From contig CAPOZU010000013.1 in the NCBI GenBank assembly GCA_948676835.1, positions 31,992-61,488 of the forward strand: DNA of 29,497 nt, read 5' to 3'. Both the position numbers and the translations under genes were made by a program. Below are positions 8,399 through 17,512 of the stretch, piece after piece. Origin of the DNA: an uncultured Clostridia bacterium. Lineage in GTDB: Bacteria > Bacillota > Clostridia > TANB77 > CAG-508. The notes below the pieces were generated by a model. That model was not told the DNA's origin. It saw only the letters and a program-made list of their open reading frames with translations, and did no database searches. Every line of letters starts with the position of its first letter. Position 1 is the first letter of the stretch.

Positions 8399-9514
8399 AT
8401 GAGAGTTATAATTTCAGCAGCAGGAACAGGAGGACACATAAATCCTGGAATTGCAATAGCTAATAAAATAAAAGAAAAAGATAAGAAGTCTGAAATTATA
8501 TTTATAGGAACTAATAGAGGACTTGAAAATGATTTAGTTCCAAGAGCCGGATATAAATTAAAAACAATAGATGCTTATGGATTAAAAAAGGAACTTTCGA
8601 TTCAAAATTTGAAACATATAATCTCAACAATAAGAAGTAGAAAAGATGTAGAAAAAATTTTTGATGAATTTAAACCTGATTTAGTTCTTGGCACAGGTGG
8701 ATATATATGTGGACCTGTATTTAATGTTGCTGTAAAAAGAAAAATACCAACTATTCTTCATGAAAGTAATGCATATCCTGGAAAAGCAGTAAAAATGTTT
8801 TCTAAAAAAGTTGATAAAATATTAGTTGGATTTGAAGATACAAAATATAGATTAGAAGGATGTAAAAATGTTGTCGTAACAGGAACTCCTACTAAAATTC
8901 AAAAGTTAAATATATCTAACGAAAAAAAGAAGAAAATATTAGAAGAATTGAGTATAAAAAATGATTTACCAATAGTATTAGTTTTTGGAGGAAGTCAAGG
9001 AGCTCAAAGAATTAATGAAGCTGTAACAGAATTGGTTAGAAATCATAAAAACGAAAAATATCAAATTATTTGGGCAACAGGAACAAAACAATTTGATATT
9101 GTTAAAGAAGAATTTGAAAAAAACAATATAAATATCAATAATATAAAAAATGTAAAAGCAGTTCCATATATTTATAATATGGAAGAGTTAATAAACATTG
9201 CAGATTTACTAGTTTGCAGAAGTGGAGCAATGACAATAACAGAAATCAGCATAGTTGGAAAACCAGCAGTATTTATTCCACTTCCATCAATGTCAGCAAA
9301 TAGGCAAGAAGATAACGCTTTAGTATTAAAGAAGATAGGCGCTGCAAAAATTATTTTAAATAAAGATGTAAATGGAAATAATTTATCTGAGGAAATAGAT
9401 AGTATTATTGAAGACAAACAAGAATTAGAAGAAATGGGAAAGGTTGCAAATTCAATTGCGCCAAGCAATGTAGAAGATAAAATTTATAGTGAAATTAAAC
9501 AATTACTAAGCTAG
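8399..9514 (+). CDS. murG: UDP-GlcNAc:undecaprenyl-PP-MurNAc-pentapeptide transferase MurG
   Basis: MurG adds GlcNAc to lipid I, making lipid II on the inner face of the membrane. The 371-residue GT-B fold is complete: glycine-rich loop GTGGHINPG at residues 9-17, GTGGYICGPV in the N-terminal domain, GGSQGAQRINEAV in the C-terminal domain, and the donor-site segment CRSGAMTITEI. The usual histidine in the HQxxNA motif appears as arginine (ANRQEDNA), a minor departure. The SD AGAAAGGA lies about 10 nt before the ATG, 26 bp after ftsW, consistent with one operon from murE to murG. It is the last recognisable wall gene of the cluster. Confidence 0.96.
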   Translation: MRVIISAAGTGGHINPGIAIANKIKEKDKKSEIIFIGTNRGLENDLVPRAGYKLKTIDAYGLKKELSIQNLKHIISTIRSRKDVEKIFDEFKPDLVLGTGGYICGPVFNVAVKRKIPTILHESNAYPGKAVKMFSKKVDKILVGFEDTKYRLEGCKNVVVTGTPTKIQKLNISNEKKKKILEELSIKNDLPIVLVFGGSQGAQRINEAVTELVRNHKNEKYQIIWATGTKQFDIVKEEFEKNNININNIKNVKAVPYIYNMEELINIADLLVCRSGAMTITEISIVGKPAVFIPLPSMSANRQEDNALVLKKIGAAKIILNKDVNGNNLSEEIDSIIEDKQELEEMGKVANSIAPSNVEDKIYSEIKQLLS

Positions 9515-9545
9515 ATAAAACTATTATAATAATAGGAGATAAACT

Positions 9546-12269
9546 ATGAGTGAAGATGAAAAAAAAGACAAATTAAATGAACAAGTCAAACATAAAGATA
9601 ATAGCAATTTAGTAGTAGATGAAAAAAAACAAGTTAAAGACATATACGATATAATAGAAGAATATAAAAGTAGTAGTAAAACTTCAACTATAGGAAAAAT
9701 AAATAAATTAACAGAATATGGTGGAAGTATAGAACAAGTAGTTGATAAGTATAATGAGATATCTGGTGGAAACGTTTCGAATATAGATAAAGCATTAGAA
9801 TATTTAGAGCAAGCATACAGAATTGTTGCTCAAATTATAAGCGAAGCCCCAAATGGGTATGTTATAAATTTAGAAACAGGAAATTTAAATGAGGAAAAAA
9901 GTAAAGAACAAAGAATAAAGTATGGAATTGATGAAGGAGAATATGTTGCAGAAGAAAATAATACGGATAAATCTCTTTTATTTGAAACTATGCAAGAAGA
10001 AACTGAAAAAACATATGATAATATAGTGACAGTGATGTATGAAAAAAATTTCGAAGATCCATTTTCTGATTTATATGATTCTGCAAACGATAATGATTTT
10101 ATTAATGAAGCTTTTGGGGAAGATAATTTTGAAGTTGAACTTCCAGAAGATATAATGGAAGAATATAATGAAGCAGAAGAAAATATACTAAGCAAAGATG
10201 CGGTAGAGATGGGATTTGCTATTTTATTTAATGAATCTCAGAAACATCCAGAGAGAAGTAAAAAAGAATTAGATAATTTTATGAAGAGATACCCAGAATA
10301 TCAAGAGAAATTTTTGGGGATTGTTAAAAATGGTATTGATATTAATGAGTTGGAATTATACAAGAATAGTTTAATTAAAAAATCTTTCTCAAATATTATG
10401 TCAAAAATCAATAGATCAACGGAAAATGAATTATTTAATCTTCCTGAAGAAACTAAAAAAGGCATCCTTACAAGAGCATTATCAATAATGGATGTTGGTA
10501 TGACATCTGAATATCTTGATGAAATATTATCTTCTGTCCAAAAAATATATCCTCAAATAACTAGTTTAGACGATTTTGAAACAATAGGAGAAATATTAGG
10601 AATTCCGAAAGATGAAGTAATGAATTTAGGATTACAATCTAAAGATCAATTTGCCATAATTGATATAGTAAGAATGATTGAAATTCAAAAAGATGGAAAA
10701 ATTACAAATCAAGAAATGAAAAGTTATTTTTTAAAAAATAATGAACAGTTGAAAATAGATGATATTAATAAAACTCCAATGCAGATATATTTTAAAAATT
10801 CAAAGATAGAATTTTCAGAAGCCAGTGAAAGAAGTGTTAGAAGATTAAGTAGTACCTGTAAAGTTGCATCTTGGATTGATAATAAAGATAAAGTTGTAGA
10901 ATACGAATTTTTATCTTTAATTAGTGAGAAAGAAAGATTAGAAGAACTGTTAGACAAAGATGATACAGATAGAACTAGAGAACAACTTAAAGAAACAGAA
11001 GAAGAGTTGGAAGAATTTGAAAACAATCATATAGATTTCGAAAAAGACAAATATTTTAAAGACGGAAAGCTAAAGAAAGAGTATTTTGATGAAATAAAAC
11101 TTTTTAAAAAAGCTAAAGTTAAAGGTGACATATTAAGTAATTATATAGAAGATGCAGAAAAAATAAAAGATTTGGATGATTATAATAAATTATCTAAAAA
11201 AGCAAAAACGAAGTATTTTAGAGATACATTGTTTGGACTAGCAGATAATAATACATTAAATAAAAAAATTGCACTTAGAAGAATGGAAATTATATCAAGT
11301 AAAGATAATCCATTAATCACTTATGATGAAAATAATAACCCAAATTTAGATATGGAACTTTTTATGCAAAAATGTATTGAGTATGATATAGTTAGCAGAG
11401 AAAATTCAGATATATTATATAATAAGGATACATACTTTAGAGAAATGAGCAAGTATACTATAGGAAAGCTTAAATCATATGAAAGTTTACCAGATAAATA
11501 CTTTGTAAAGTTAGATGATGTTGCGATAGGATCCAGAATTCAACAAGCAGAAGCTAAATCAAGACAAATTGATGAAATTAAATTTAAAAATAAATATGAT
11601 AGAGAACAAGAAATTATAAGTAAAACAGAACAAAACAAAATTAAAGAATCACGAACTAGTGGACGAAACATGACACAAGATGAAATAGATGAATTAATTA
11701 AAATGATGAAAGAACAAAAAGAAGAATCTGTTGAAGAAAAATTTCAAACAGCATTTTCAAAAAATGGGAAAGATTTTGATAATGCTATGTATGAATTAAT
11801 TTATGAAAATCCAATGGCGGCACAAGAATTTTTAAAACAATCATTAGAAAATGACGAAATTAGCTCAACTTCAAATTTTCAAACGAAAATAATGTTTTTA
11901 CAAAGTAGTATAAAACAAGTTGAAAAAGAAAAGTTAAAGAATGCATTTAATAAAGATGAAAAGTCATTTAAAGAAGACGTCGAAGAATTGGTAACTTTGA
12001 GTCCTGCTGTTGCACAAGAGTTTTTAAAAGAATTTGTAAGTGATCCTGAAAATGCAAGTATAAATAAATTTAACGAAAAAGTTATGATGTTACAAGAAAG
12101 AATAAATCAAACATTAGATGAAAGAGGAACCACATCAAAAGAAAAATCAAGTTCTTTTTTAACAGCAGAAGAAGTTAATATATCGAATTTACCTAAAGAA
12201 GTTGGAGTAAGTTTGATAACAGATGTACAAGCTCCTAAATCACAAGAAGATGATGAACCAAGCTTATAA
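9546..12269 (+). CDS. Large unrecognised protein A (907 aa), paralogue of protein B
   Basis: No known family is recognised. The protein is soluble and very rich in E, K, D and N, with no signal peptide or membrane span. Most of it looks alpha-helical, with a strong acidic coiled-coil stretch at about 455-495. The C-terminal part contains a clear internal tandem duplication: residues about 731-791 and 795-855 match with a 64-residue period (for example AQEFLKQ at 759 and AQEFLKE at 823). It aligns collinearly, at low identity, with the 941-residue protein encoded at 14675-17500: residues 240-277 with 259-296, 414-495 with 483-561, 543-585 with 613-657, and 643-658 with 723-738. It sits 31 bp after murG with SD TAGGAGAT, so it may be transcribed with the wall genes. 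A structural or scaffolding role is only a guess. Confidence 0.85.
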   Translation: MSEDEKKDKLNEQVKHKDNSNLVVDEKKQVKDIYDIIEEYKSSSKTSTIGKINKLTEYGGSIEQVVDKYNEISGGNVSNIDKALEYLEQAYRIVAQIISEAPNGYVINLETGNLNEEKSKEQRIKYGIDEGEYVAEENNTDKSLLFETMQEETEKTYDNIVTVMYEKNFEDPFSDLYDSANDNDFINEAFGEDNFEVELPEDIMEEYNEAEENILSKDAVEMGFAILFNESQKHPERSKKELDNFMKRYPEYQEKFLGIVKNGIDINELELYKNSLIKKSFSNIMSKINRSTENELFNLPEETKKGILTRALSIMDVGMTSEYLDEILSSVQKIYPQITSLDDFETIGEILGIPKDEVMNLGLQSKDQFAIIDIVRMIEIQKDGKITNQEMKSYFLKNNEQLKIDDINKTPMQIYFKNSKIEFSEASERSVRRLSSTCKVASWIDNKDKVVEYEFLSLISEKERLEELLDKDDTDRTREQLKETEEELEEFENNHIDFEKDKYFKDGKLKKEYFDEIKLFKKAKVKGDILSNYIEDAEKIKDLDDYNKLSKKAKTKYFRDTLFGLADNNTLNKKIALRRMEIISSKDNPLITYDENNNPNLDMELFMQKCIEYDIVSRENSDILYNKDTYFREMSKYTIGKLKSYESLPDKYFVKLDDVAIGSRIQQAEAKSRQIDEIKFKNKYDREQEIISKTEQNKIKESRTSGRNMTQDEIDELIKMMKEQKEESVEEKFQTAFSKNGKDFDNAMYELIYENPMAAQEFLKQSLENDEISSTSNFQTKIMFLQSSIKQVEKEKLKNAFNKDEKSFKEDVEELVTLSPAVAQEFLKEFVSDPENASINKFNEKVMMLQERINQTLDERGTTSKEKSSSFLTAEEVNISNLPKEVGVSLITDVQAPKSQEDDEPSL

Positions 12270-12285
12270 AATAAATAAAAAGTAC

Positions 12286-12314
12286 TTGCCAAATTTTATG
12301 TATTGCATTACAAT
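12286..12314 (+). promoter_or_regulatory. Promoter of topA
   Basis: TTGCCA (12286-12291) and TACAAT (12309-12314) are 17 bp apart, about 40 bp upstream of the topA start. The -10 box lies inside the inverted repeat described separately. Confidence 0.65.
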
Positions 12315-12320
12315 ACATAA
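12296..12320. promoter_or_regulatory. Perfect 10-bp inverted repeat over the topA -10 box (candidate operator)
   Basis: TTATGTATTG (12296-12305) and CAATACATAA (12311-12320) are perfect inverted repeats around CATTA. The right half covers the -10 hexamer. No T tract follows, so it is not a terminator. Size and symmetry suit a dimeric repressor such as a TetR-, MarR- or GntR-type protein. The regulator is not in this window, and the assignment is inferred. Confidence 0.6.
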
Positions 12321-12353
12321 GTATAAACTCGAGAATAAAAAGGGAGAAATTAA

Positions 12354-14453
12354 ATGATAGACAAATTAGTAATTGTGGAATCACCAGCAAAAGCTAACAC
12401 AATTAAAAAGTTTTTAGGTGGAAAAAGCAAAGTAGTAGCATCTATGGGACACATTAGAGATTTGCCAAAATCTAAAATGGGAATAGATATAGAAAATAAC
12501 TTTGAACCACAATATATAAATATCCGTGGAAAAGCAAGTTTAATTAATTCATTAAAAAAAGATGCCAAAGAAGCTAAAAAAGTTTATCTTGCAACTGACC
12601 CTGACCGTGAGGGAGAGGCTATTGCTTGGCATTTAGCATATATATTAGGTATTGATGCAAATAGTATTTGTAGAGTTACATTTAATGAGATAACTAAAGA
12701 AGCTGTAAAAAACGGAATAAATAATCCTAGAAAAATTGATTTAAATCTAACAGATGCACAACAGGCAAGACGTGTATTAGATAGAATAGTTGGTTATAAA
12801 ATTAGTCCAGTACTATGGAAAAAAGTAAAAAGAGGTTTATCAGCAGGTAGAGTTCAATCCGTTGCTGTTAAACTAATTGTAGATAGAGAAGGAGAAATTG
12901 AAAGCTTTGTACCAGAAGAATATTGGAATATAAATTTGAGTGTTTCAGATAAAAAAACTAAAACACCATTTGATTGTAAATTTATTGGTAAAAATGGAGA
13001 AAAAATAGAACTTCATTCAAAAGAGGAAGTTGATAAAATATTAGCAGACTTAGAAAATGCAAAATATAAAGTTACTGATATAAAAAAAGGTGAGAGAAAG
13101 AGAAATCCAGCACCACCATTTACAACAAGTACACTTCAACAAGATGCTTCTAGAAAATTAAATTTTGCAATTAAAAAAACAATGTCTGTTGCACAAGGAC
13201 TATATGAAGGAATTAAACTTCCAGATTATGGTGTAACAGGTTTAATAACTTACATGAGAACAGATTCAACTAGAATTTCTAATGAAGCAAGAGCTGCTGC
13301 TAAAGAACATATAGTTAAAACATATGGTGAAAGCTATTATGAAAATAGATTTTATAAGACAAAATCAGAAGCACAAGATGCTCATGAGGCAATCAGACCA
13401 TCACATATTGAGCTAACACCAGAATCTATAAAAAATAGTTTAACTTCAGATCAATATAAATTATATAGATTAATTTATAATAGATTTATGGCAAGTCAAA
13501 TGTCAGCTGCAGTATATGATACTGTTTCTGTTTCAATAGATGGTAATGGATATAACTTCAAAGCAAATGGACAAACAATGAAGTTTAAAGGTTATATGAC
13601 ATTATATGTTGAAAACGAAGAAAAAGAAGAGTTTGAAAAAATACCAGAACTTACTGTTGGTGAAGAAGTAAAAAAAGAAAAATTAGATTCAAAACAAAGC
13701 TTTACAGAACCACCACCAAGATATACAGAAGCAAGTTTAGTAAAAACTTTAGAAGAAAAAGGAATAGGTAGACCAAGTACATATGCACCAACAATTACAA
13801 CAATATTAACTAGAAGATATATTGAAAAGATTCAAAAACAACTTGTTCCTACAGAATTAGGAAGAATTGTAAATAAACTTCTTATAGAAAACTTTGGAGA
13901 TGTAATAAATGTTGAATTTACAGCAAAAATGGAAGAAGAATTTGATAAAGTAGCAGAAGGTAATGAAAGATGGAAAAATGTAATTAAGGAATTTTACACA
14001 CCTTTTGAAGTAATTGTGGATAAAGTAGAGAAAGAATTGGAACATGTTACTCTTCAATACGAAGAATCAGATGTACCATGTGAGAAATGTGGTAGAATGA
14101 TGGTTTATAAATATGGAAGATTTGGAAAATTCTTGGCATGCCCTGGATATCCAGAATGCCAAAATGCTAAACCTATTATAGAAACTGTAGATGTACCATG
14201 TCCTGTATGTGGTGGAGTTGTACAAGTAAGAAAAACAAAGAAAAGACGTAATTACTATATATGTGAAAATAATTCAGGAGTAGGCCAAGGTTGTTATTAT
14301 ATTTCTTGGAACAAACCAAAAGTTGGGGAAAAATTTGTTCCTTCAAATGAAACAGATATGGAATTGTTCGAAAAAGAGAATTCAAAGAAAAAAGCTACTA
14401 AAAAATCTACAACAAAAAGAAAAACAAAAAAGAAAACTGCAACAAAAAAATAA
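12354..14453 (+). CDS. topA: DNA topoisomerase I (type IA)
   Basis: TopA relaxes negative supercoils by transient single-strand breakage. The N-terminal TOPRIM domain carries IVESPAKANTIKKFLG (7-22) and the acidic triad region ATDPDREGEAIAWHL (80-94). GLSAGRVQSVAVKLIVDRE (161-179) and GLITYMRTDSTRIS (296-309) follow, with Tyr300 as the catalytic tyrosine. Near the C-terminus two four-cysteine zinc ribbons are seen (CEKC...CPGYPEC and CPVC...C...C), ending in a lysine-rich tail. Length of 699 residues is typical for Firmicutes. AGGGAGA lies about 7 nt before ATG 12354. The gene has its own promoter, candidate operator and terminator, so it is a separate unit between the two large unknown proteins. 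Confidence 0.97.
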   Translation: MIDKLVIVESPAKANTIKKFLGGKSKVVASMGHIRDLPKSKMGIDIENNFEPQYINIRGKASLINSLKKDAKEAKKVYLATDPDREGEAIAWHLAYILGIDANSICRVTFNEITKEAVKNGINNPRKIDLNLTDAQQARRVLDRIVGYKISPVLWKKVKRGLSAGRVQSVAVKLIVDREGEIESFVPEEYWNINLSVSDKKTKTPFDCKFIGKNGEKIELHSKEEVDKILADLENAKYKVTDIKKGERKRNPAPPFTTSTLQQDASRKLNFAIKKTMSVAQGLYEGIKLPDYGVTGLITYMRTDSTRISNEARAAAKEHIVKTYGESYYENRFYKTKSEAQDAHEAIRPSHIELTPESIKNSLTSDQYKLYRLIYNRFMASQMSAAVYDTVSVSIDGNGYNFKANGQTMKFKGYMTLYVENEEKEEFEKIPELTVGEEVKKEKLDSKQSFTEPPPRYTEASLVKTLEEKGIGRPSTYAPTITTILTRRYIEKIQKQLVPTELGRIVNKLLIENFGDVINVEFTAKMEEEFDKVAEGNERWKNVIKEFYTPFEVIVDKVEKELEHVTLQYEESDVPCEKCGRMMVYKYGRFGKFLACPGYPECQNAKPIIETVDVPCPVCGGVVQVRKTKKRRNYYICENNSGVGQGCYYISWNKPKVGEKFVPSNETDMELFEKENSKKKATKKSTTKRKTKKKTATKK

Positions 14454-14455
14454 AG

Positions 14456-14495
14456 AAAAAAGGACTTAAAATATTTTAAGTCCTTTTTTGTTTTT
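14456..14495 (+). terminator. Intrinsic terminator of topA
   Basis: AAGGACTTAAAAT and its reverse complement ATTTTAAGTCCTT form a long perfect palindrome (14456-14489, including flanking A and T runs), with T6 then G then T5 following. It begins 2 bases after the topA stop. The A and T runs mean it could work on either strand. Confidence 0.9.
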
Positions 14496-14604
14496 GAGAA
14501 AATTTTAAGTATTTTGCAAAGCGCATAACAAAAAACATGCAAGAGTTAATTATCTAGGGAAATATAGCTTTCTAAAACTGGAAAAAAAAGTAATATTTTT
14601 GTAA

Positions 14605-14633
14605 TTGTAAAAAAAAATACTAATAATTATAAT
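14605..14633 (+). promoter_or_regulatory. Promoter of large protein B
   Basis: TTGTAA (14605-14610) and a perfect TATAAT (14628-14633) are 17 bp apart, 41 bp before the start at 14675 and downstream of the topA terminator. The rest of the 14496-14604 gap shows nothing recognisable. Confidence 0.65.
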
Positions 14634-14674
14634 TTATAATGAATTAATAAAATGATTTTTATAAAGGATAATAT

Positions 14675-17500
14675 ATGGAAGAAACAAAAGAACCAATAAT
14701 AAATCAAGAATTAGATAAATTTGTTAATAAGGATACAAAAGTAAATTATCGCGAACAATTGAAGGAGCTTATAAAAAATTCTACACATGGTACAAGAATT
14801 ACTATTTGTTCTAAAATTTCAAAGAATGTTTCTTTAGAAGCCTTAGTAACTGCATATGAGCAAAACATGGGGTATGAATTTTCAAAAGGAGCTGTTGTTT
14901 TGGATGATTTTTTGTTAGAAAAAGCAGCTCAACCATTATATGATCTTGTAAGTAAAGAACTTGGAATAGGAGTTTCAAATTTAAATTTCAAACAATTAAA
15001 TGATATTGTAAAATCAAAACTTAATGATGATCCTAAAGTGTTTGCTGAAAAAATATATCAACTTAATGAAGATGGATATATATCTAATAGTGCACATGGA
15101 AAAGAAATAAATGAGAATTTGAAAATAAATAAAGAAACTAAATCTGTAACTGATAAAACAGAATATTATACATTTACAGAACAATCAATTGCAAATGGTA
15201 AAAAAGTAAATGATTATGGTAAAGATATAGATGAACTTAATTCTAAAGCTACTAACTCAACAAATGAAATAGTTGATAGTGCTATTAAAAATCATGAAGA
15301 ACTTATCATTAGTCAAGAGCTAAAAGAAATACTTAATCAAACACAAGTTAATTTAAGTACAAATTTTGATTATGACTTAATACAATTAATACAATTAGTA
15401 AAAGATATTAAATATGCAGATTATTTTGCTAAAGATGTATTAAAAGAAAAAGCTCATGAATATGTAAAAAAACATCCAAACTTAAAAGATGATTATGTTG
15501 AAATGATAAAAGATGATACTAAAATACCGGAAAAGTATATAACTATGATAAATGGGTATGAAAATGAAGCAAACTTGTTGGTTGCACTTTCTACGGTGAA
15601 TAGTTTAAAAAAAGATGGTATTGGTAACTCAAGTGCCGATAGAAAGCAAGCAGTTTTATATATCATTAACGGTATGAAAGAAGAGTCTTTTGGATTAACT
15701 GATCATCCAGAACTTATTGCTATGTTAGAAAAATTATGCCCAGACTTAGATTTTAAAGACGAAAATGGTAATAAAGATATAAGAAATGTGTTAAATAATG
15801 AAAAAGAAAGGGAAAAATTAAAAAAATATTTACCAATAAATCAGAAAGAAGAACTTACTGAGGAAGTTTTAAATAATGCTTTAAAATCAACTTCTCTATT
15901 TAATATAAAAAATATTACTAGAGAAACATTAGAAAAAGCTAAAAGAGAAAATATATATGATGTGGACATTATTACAAAAAGGGTTGTTAGCAAAGGGTTA
16001 ATCTCTAAATTGGGAAGCCATAACAGAGAAAAAATTGCAGATGAATTTATAAGTGATTTATTTAGGAGAAGTGTAGAAGAAATAGATATTAATTTAAATG
16101 ATAAATCACTGGAAGAAAAATTTTTTACTGGATCTGCCATGGAACTTACTGAAACTGACAGAAAAAAAATAATTAAAATGTATGAAAATTCTACGATAAA
16201 TTGTTGGCTTTCTAGTAAGGAAAAATATTTGGAATTAAGATATTCTGCTTTGCATCAAATTAAATCTGATTTAGAAGGAAAAGAGAATTTAACAGAATTA
16301 GAAAAAGATAGATTACAATTAATAAATATGAGATTGGAAGAATTTAATAAGCAGCATCCAGGGATTGAATCAAATATTACAATTCAGGATGAAACAGGAA
16401 AAAGAGAATTATTAGACCAAAATAAAGCTTCACTTGAAATGTATCAAGAATATAAAGTTAAATCAAAATTAATAACCACATTTATGAAAAATTCAGTATC
16501 TATAACGAATCGTGAAGATTATGAAAACTTAAGTGATAAAGAGAAAAAGAGATATCTAAAAAATGTGATTGCAGCATTAGATTATAAAAAAGATGATGAT
16601 AGAGTAATAGCAAAATTTGCAAAAAGAAGTCTTGAAATTTTAAATGATGGAGAGGATAAATTTATTAATGTTGAATCTGTAAGATCAGAAGATGACAATT
16701 ATATTAGATATACTGCAATGATTAATAAAAAAAGGATATTAGAAGAATATAATAAATATTCTATACATAAATTTACAACTTATAAAGAATTAAAAGAATA
16801 TTGTTCTTCAAATAAGAGTATGTATGTAGCAGATAAATTAGATGAATATGAAAAATTACAAGATGAAGATTTTGTTAAACCTGAAGGAGAGAATCCAAAA
16901 GCTAAATTTCAATTCATTGAAAAACAAAAAAGATTGATAGAAGAAAGAAATCTTATTTCTCCTCAAAAACCACAAATTAGTAGAAGAGTTAGTGCGATTA
17001 GAATAGCAAGAGAAGAAAGAGAAAGTAAAGAAAAAAGCAGATTTGGTAATCAGAATTATGAGAGTGAAAAACAAAGTATACCTAAGAATGATAAAGGCAC
17101 ATTAGAGGTAGATGAGATAGAAATCTCTAATGAATCACTAAAATCAAATGAAAAAGGAAAAACACAGAGCAATTTAGAGGTGGAAGAAATAGGTGTAGAA
17201 CCAGAAAGAGAAGATGAAAATCAATTACTGGTTCCAGTAAAAGATGGTTTTTTTAGAAAAATAGTAAATAAAGTAAAAGAAATATTATTTAAAGCAAAAG
17301 AAGATAATCAAGAAAATGGTAAAGAAAGTATAAGTGAAAGTCCAGAACAATATGTAGACGAAAAAGAAAATACAGAGGATAGTTGGATACCTAAAGTTTC
17401 TGTTGATTACTCAAAAGTTGTCAATCAATCTCAAAGTGGCACTGGTAAATTACAAAGTAATTCTACAAAAGAAACAGTAGAACCTATGGAAGATCGTTAA
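14675..17500 (+). CDS. Large unrecognised protein B (941 aa), paralogue of protein A
   Basis: No known family is recognised. Like the 907-residue protein at 9546-12269 it is soluble, highly charged and predicted to be mainly helical, without signal peptide or long membrane span. Collinear weak similarity links the two, for example SDKEKKRYLKNVIAAL (620-635) to SKKAKTKYFRDTLFGL (550-565) and EYEKLQDEDFV to SYESLPDKYFV. The C-terminal tail (about 765-941) is low-complexity and Lys/Glu/Ser-rich, and includes a short basic amphipathic segment GFFRKIVNKVKEILFK (858-873). It lacks the 64-residue tandem repeat of its paralogue. AAAGGA (about 14661-14666) precedes the ATG. The stop overlaps the SD of trmFO 12 bp downstream, so the two are probably cotranscribed. 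Confidence 0.85.
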   Translation: MEETKEPIINQELDKFVNKDTKVNYREQLKELIKNSTHGTRITICSKISKNVSLEALVTAYEQNMGYEFSKGAVVLDDFLLEKAAQPLYDLVSKELGIGVSNLNFKQLNDIVKSKLNDDPKVFAEKIYQLNEDGYISNSAHGKEINENLKINKETKSVTDKTEYYTFTEQSIANGKKVNDYGKDIDELNSKATNSTNEIVDSAIKNHEELIISQELKEILNQTQVNLSTNFDYDLIQLIQLVKDIKYADYFAKDVLKEKAHEYVKKHPNLKDDYVEMIKDDTKIPEKYITMINGYENEANLLVALSTVNSLKKDGIGNSSADRKQAVLYIINGMKEESFGLTDHPELIAMLEKLCPDLDFKDENGNKDIRNVLNNEKEREKLKKYLPINQKEELTEEVLNNALKSTSLFNIKNITRETLEKAKRENIYDVDIITKRVVSKGLISKLGSHNREKIADEFISDLFRRSVEEIDINLNDKSLEEKFFTGSAMELTETDRKKIIKMYENSTINCWLSSKEKYLELRYSALHQIKSDLEGKENLTELEKDRLQLINMRLEEFNKQHPGIESNITIQDETGKRELLDQNKASLEMYQEYKVKSKLITTFMKNSVSITNREDYENLSDKEKKRYLKNVIAALDYKKDDDRVIAKFAKRSLEILNDGEDKFINVESVRSEDDNYIRYTAMINKKRILEEYNKYSIHKFTTYKELKEYCSSNKSMYVADKLDEYEKLQDEDFVKPEGENPKAKFQFIEKQKRLIEERNLISPQKPQISRRVSAIRIAREERESKEKSRFGNQNYESEKQSIPKNDKGTLEVDEIEISNESLKSNEKGKTQSNLEVEEIGVEPEREDENQLLVPVKDGFFRKIVNKVKEILFKAKEDNQENGKESISESPEQYVDEKENTEDSWIPKVSVDYSKVVNQSQSGTGKLQSNSTKETVEPMEDR

Positions 17501-17512
17501 GGAGATTGTAAT

